Below, in pieces: positions 6,031 through 8,418 of a stretch of 8,418 nt of DNA; position 1 is the first letter of the stretch; every line of letters begins with the position of its first letter. The notes beneath the pieces were generated by a model. That model saw nothing but the letters and a program-made list of their open reading frames with translations, was not told the DNA's origin and made no database searches. Made by a program: the position numbers and the translations under genes. Origin of the DNA: Chloroflexota bacterium (GTDB taxonomy: Bacteria; Chloroflexota; Anaerolineae; Anaerolineales; UBA4823); the NCBI GenBank assembly GCA_030613705.1, contig JAUWLJ010000074.1:1-8418 (forward strand), in the 5' to 3' direction.

Positions 6031-7650
6031 ATGGTCCAGGCCAAGAGAGTCACCAATGCTATTTATATACTGATCCTACTCCTCAGCCTGACAGCTACTG
6101 GGGGGAGGTATGCCATCGCGCAGGAATCCGATGAACCTACTCGCCAAACCACAGTCGTCATTGAAAAGACACTATATGAATGGTGGCTGCTCCGTTGGAC
6201 AGATAACATCCTGGTGTGTCAGATTTTCGTCGATCACGAGGGTCCTCCCATTGCAGAGGAAGTTGTCGAAGAGTGCGGTTCAGACGTATACGAGCAGTGG
6301 TTAAAAACTCCCCCTTGTGAAGCTGCTGCGGCAGGAGAACCTACAACCTTTTGCCCAGGATTGTACGTGTATTTTGCCGGATTCCAACCCGGAACAATTA
6401 CATCTGTTGTCGATCTCCCTACTCCAAGTGTCTGGCTCAATGTATCAGGATGCTCGCTCAATCCACCAGAAAACTTTTGCCCTCAACAACCAAAGTTGGT
6501 CTTCACTGGAGAAGAACCGCTTCCGGATCAAGAGATCGAAGCCATTCATGTTGTTGTTGATGGGGTAAAGGTTTCCTGCCAAAGGGATACTTGCGAGGTC
6601 CCTGTGAGATCGACACCATTATCGGGGACTGAAGTCGAATTTTGGGCGGATTCCACATTTGGTGATTCGAGCGAGCATTTCACTGCTCTGGTGCGGGTGA
6701 TCGAGACCGGGGTACCGACTAATCCTGGTATCAATGGTTGGTATGTTGATGTTCTCAGCTCTCAATGGCTCGGCGGACCAGTCGATAGCTGCTCCTTAAT
6801 CTGGGAATCATTTCCTCCCCCCGGGTTGCCTCCTTCCTGGCTCTCCACCCCTTCTCAAAAGCTACTTCTCGCTTCTGTAGAACCGTATCATTATCTTGCC
6901 GGGAGATTGATATCACAAGGTTTAGTCGACGCTACTGAGTGTGCAAATAATGGTCTATTAGTAAATGGATATGCAGATGCCTGTGGTTTGAGCCAGGCGC
7001 GCCCCTTAGTAGATCAATGGCAAAACCAGTTTGATAACCGCATATTAGAAGTCGCTAAAGAGACCCATCTTCCAGCCCAGGTGATGAAGAATATATTTGC
7101 CCAAGAGAGTCAGTTTTGGCCGGGCGTTTTTCGAGTTCCTCAAGAATATGGTTTAGGTCAAATCACTGACATGGGAGCAGATACGATATTACTTTGGAAT
7201 AAACCATTTTATGAAAATTTTTGTCCGTTGATCCTTTCGGAGACCGCTTGTTCACAAGGATATCTCGGATTGGAAGAAGATGAACGAGCGATCCTGCGCG
7301 GTGCACTTGCTCTGGAAGCGAATTCAGACTGTCCGGAATGTCCATCAGGGGTGGACTTAATTCATACTGATATTTCTGTGATGCTTTTTGCTCAGGGAAT
7401 TCTTGCTAATTGTGACCAAGTGGGCCAAACGATCTACAACGCCACACAAAAAACCCCCGGAGCTGTCAGCAGCTACGAGGATTTATGGCGCTTCACTTTA
7501 GCAAACTATAACGGTGGACCAGGTTGCTTGGCCTTCGCCATCTTCAGTACTTGGGGGCTTAGGGAACCAATGGATTGGGCTCACGTGTCTTCCCACCTTA
7601 CCCAACCTTGCCAGGGGGTCATCGCCTATGTTGAGTCAATTGCCCAGTAA
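6031..7650 (+). CDS. Secreted cysteine-rich protein with C-terminal lytic-transglycosylase-like (SLT/GH23) domain
   Basis: This 539-aa protein probably cleaves the glycan strands of peptidoglycan outside the membrane. Residues 1-30 form a signal peptide: K5/R6, a hydrophobic run IYILILLLSL, and likely cleavage after AIA30. Residues about 45-160 are a Trp/Cys-rich module, and 165-225 read as a beta-sandwich (Ig-like). Residues 236-330 are linker-like, and the catalytic domain is about 330-500. It carries the SLT hallmarks: AQESQFWPG with catalytic Glu359, YGLGQIT at 373-379, and ANYNGGPG at 491-498. The 134 residues between Glu359 and Tyr493 greatly exceed the roughly 75 of E. coli Slt70, and the extra segment holds five cysteines (398, 407, 434, 437, 461). 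The whole protein has 18 cysteines, suggesting disulfides. ATG 6031 is the only start: an in-frame TGA is at 6013. It ends 2 bp from the stop of the opposing small gene. The fold class is well supported; actual activity and substrate are inferred. Confidence 0.85.
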   Translation: MVQAKRVTNAIYILILLLSLTATGGRYAIAQESDEPTRQTTVVIEKTLYEWWLLRWTDNILVCQIFVDHEGPPIAEEVVEECGSDVYEQWLKTPPCEAAAAGEPTTFCPGLYVYFAGFQPGTITSVVDLPTPSVWLNVSGCSLNPPENFCPQQPKLVFTGEEPLPDQEIEAIHVVVDGVKVSCQRDTCEVPVRSTPLSGTEVEFWADSTFGDSSEHFTALVRVIETGVPTNPGINGWYVDVLSSQWLGGPVDSCSLIWESFPPPGLPPSWLSTPSQKLLLASVEPYHYLAGRLISQGLVDATECANNGLLVNGYADACGLSQARPLVDQWQNQFDNRILEVAKETHLPAQVMKNIFAQESQFWPGVFRVPQEYGLGQITDMGADTILLWNKPFYENFCPLILSETACSQGYLGLEEDERAILRGALALEANSDCPECPSGVDLIHTDISVMLFAQGILANCDQVGQTIYNATQKTPGAVSSYEDLWRFTLANYNGGPGCLAFAIFSTWGLREPMDWAHVSSHLTQPCQGVIAYVESIAQ

Positions 7651-7652
7651 AT

Positions 7653-7835
7653 CTACTTCACTAATCGATTGGCGAGCTCGATAAATTCTTCCCATTCTTC
7701 CTTAAAGAAATGAATAGTTACATTATTTAATTCCAAATGATAGGTGGATTCATCGTCTGGTTCGTCAGCTCGCCAGACAGTGTAATTATCAGTTTCAGCG
7801 AGCGTTTCTATATTTAAATCAGATTTTCCATTCAT
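7653..7835 (-). CDS. Small acidic protein, 60 aa, function unknown
   Basis: I do not recognise a named family. The protein starts MNGKSDLNIETLAETDNY, continues with VWRADEPDDESTYHLELNN, and ends in a predicted helix, FKEEWEEFIELANRLVK. The pattern suggests a few beta strands and one amphipathic C-terminal helix. It has no signal peptide, cysteine or membrane segment, so it is presumably cytoplasmic. The start is the ATG at 7835, 8 nt after AAGGTG; a TTG immediately before it (7838) would add one residue. The gene begins 20 bp after the stop of the M23 gene on the same strand and is likely co-transcribed with it. It ends tail to tail with the transglycosylase-like gene. Similar short proteins occur, as I recall, in other Anaerolineae genomes, which supports a real gene; I cannot infer its role. 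Confidence 0.75.
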   Translation of the reverse strand: MNGKSDLNIETLAETDNYTVWRADEPDDESTYHLELNNVTIHFFKEEWEEFIELANRLVK

Positions 7836-7843
7836 CAAAATTA

Positions 7844-7857
7844 CACCTTTTCACCTT
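7844..7857 (-). promoter_or_regulatory. Duplicated Shine-Dalgarno-like AAGGTG before the 60-aa gene
   Basis: On the minus strand AAGGTG occurs at 7857-7852 and again at 7849-7844, separated by AA. The nearer copy is 8 nt before ATG 7835 and 5 nt before the adjacent TTG 7838, which favours the ATG. The farther copy overlaps the stop codon of the M23 gene, so a terminating ribosome would sit on it, which could favour coupled translation. Confidence 0.55.
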
Positions 7858-8418
7858 AGGGAGCTGGCAATACAAACCAGGGATTAATAAACCCTCCCAG
7901 GTAGCGAATCTCAAAGTGGAGATGTGGTCCTGTAGAAAACCCGGTATTTCCCGCAGATCCAATATATTGACCTTGTAAAACACTTTGCCCACAACTCACG
8001 CCTACTGAACTGAGATGGGCGTACAGTGATTGATAGCCATTTCCGTGATCAATCATGGTCATATTTCCATATCCACCTAGCGCTGGGCCAGCAAATACCA
8101 CCACACCACTATCCGCAGCATACACACGGGCACCAGAACCAGCTGCAATATCTATCGCCAGATGGCCAGACCAATAATCATTTCCTGATAAATAATGATT
8201 ATCCGCGGGCCAGATAAACCCACCTGTGCCATAAGCACCCTCGTATCCACCAGGACAAGTGCCAGAACCGTACAATGAGCTGGACACTCCTGCCCGTCCA
8301 CGCGGGATTGTCGGTACGATCCACTGCTTGAATTCTCGGTGACCTCCTGGAAGCATCACAAAAGATCCAACTTCAACTACCGGATTCGTGAGATCGAATT
8401 TATTTCCCGACCATCCAA
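7856..8418 (-). CDS. M23-family zinc endopeptidase, C-terminal part (5' end outside window)
   Basis: The frame is open from the right edge to TAA at 7858-7856, giving 186 visible residues that begin GWSGNKFDLTNPVVEVGSF. The GTG/ATG at 8359/8356 are therefore internal. M23 (LytM/lysostaphin-type) enzymes cut peptidoglycan cross-bridges or stem peptides outside the cell. All zinc and catalytic landmarks are present: HLAID (His85 and Asp89 of the visible part), YAHL (His134) and GPHLHFE (His165, His167). Gly-rich turns such as GNTGFSTGPHLHF are typical of the family. The segment before the catalytic domain (NPVVEVGSFVMLPGG then HREFKQWIVPTIPRG) resembles, from memory, the end of a LysM-like or spacer module in Chloroflexota relatives. 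The signal peptide and any binding domains would lie beyond the edge. Two cysteines (visible 54 and 142) might pair. The 60-aa gene follows 20 bp downstream. Confidence 0.93.
   Translation of the reverse strand, partial: GWSGNKFDLTNPVVEVGSFVMLPGGHREFKQWIVPTIPRGRAGVSSSLYGSGTCPGGYEGAYGTGGFIWPADNHYLSGNDYWSGHLAIDIAAGSGARVYAADSGVVVFAGPALGGYGNMTMIDHGNGYQSLYAHLSSVGVSCGQSVLQGQYIGSAGNTGFSTGPHLHFEIRYLGGFINPWFVLPAP

Noticed and set aside
6110..6568. Alternative-frame open stretches within the transglycosylase-like gene
   Set aside because: They are low-quality, Ser/Arg-rich shadows of the main frame, which has a signal peptide and consistent domain structure.
7664..7682. ATCGA / TCGAT hairpin as a terminator for the transglycosylase-like gene
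   Set aside because: Only 5 bp with a 9-nt loop, no T-run after it, and it lies inside the coding sequence of the opposing small gene.
7856..8359. A complete 167-aa M23 protein starting at GTG 8359
   Set aside because: The frame stays open to the right edge with a family-like sequence and no signal peptide appears at this point, so the true start is outside the window.

Overview
The window looks like ordinary chromosomal DNA of a moderate-GC bacterium, most likely a member of the Chloroflexota close to class Anaerolineae. This placement is inferred from memory of similar proteins: the style of the secreted transglycosylase-like protein, the M23 peptidase with a 'NPVVEVGSFVMLPGG' lead-in, and the short acidic protein beside it. 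No search was run. I see no mobile element, tRNA, rRNA, CRISPR array or phage gene.

Layout, left to right. (1) Positions 3-506 (+): the C-terminal 167 residues of a gene that begins outside the window, probably a surface-type putative metallopeptidase of the DUF6782 / Hvo_1808 kind whose catalytic part is off the edge. (2) Positions 507-635: a convergent gap without a convincing terminator. (3) Positions 5798 to 636 (-): a two-gene unit, polA (DNA polymerase I, 931 aa, all three enzymatic domains intact) followed 30 bp later by a 778-aa cytoplasmic TPR-repeat protein. (4) Positions 5799-6030: a divergent regulatory region of 232 bp. It holds a candidate polA promoter overlapped by a near-palindrome, a polA leader whose three segments can pair in two exclusive ways, and a tandem 12-mer carrying a perfect TTGACA for the rightward gene. 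(5) Positions 6031-7650 (+): a secreted, cysteine-rich protein with a C-terminal lytic-transglycosylase-like (SLT/GH23) domain. (6) Positions 8418 to 7653 (-): the C-terminal part of an M23 zinc endopeptidase (N-terminus off the right edge), followed 20 bp later by a 60-aa acidic protein of unknown function. The last gene meets the transglycosylase-like gene tail to tail with 2 bp between stops.

How the parts relate. polA serves replication and repair; the TPR protein is probably co-transcribed with it, but nothing visible ties their functions together. The right-hand third is a cell-envelope neighbourhood: one predicted glycan-strand-cleaving enzyme and one predicted peptide-cleaving enzyme, encoded convergently. 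The least explained parts are the polA leader, the nearly leaderless promoter of the transglycosylase-like gene, the enlarged cysteine-rich catalytic domain of that protein, and the small acidic protein. I did not find clear evidence of a wholly new multi-gene system.
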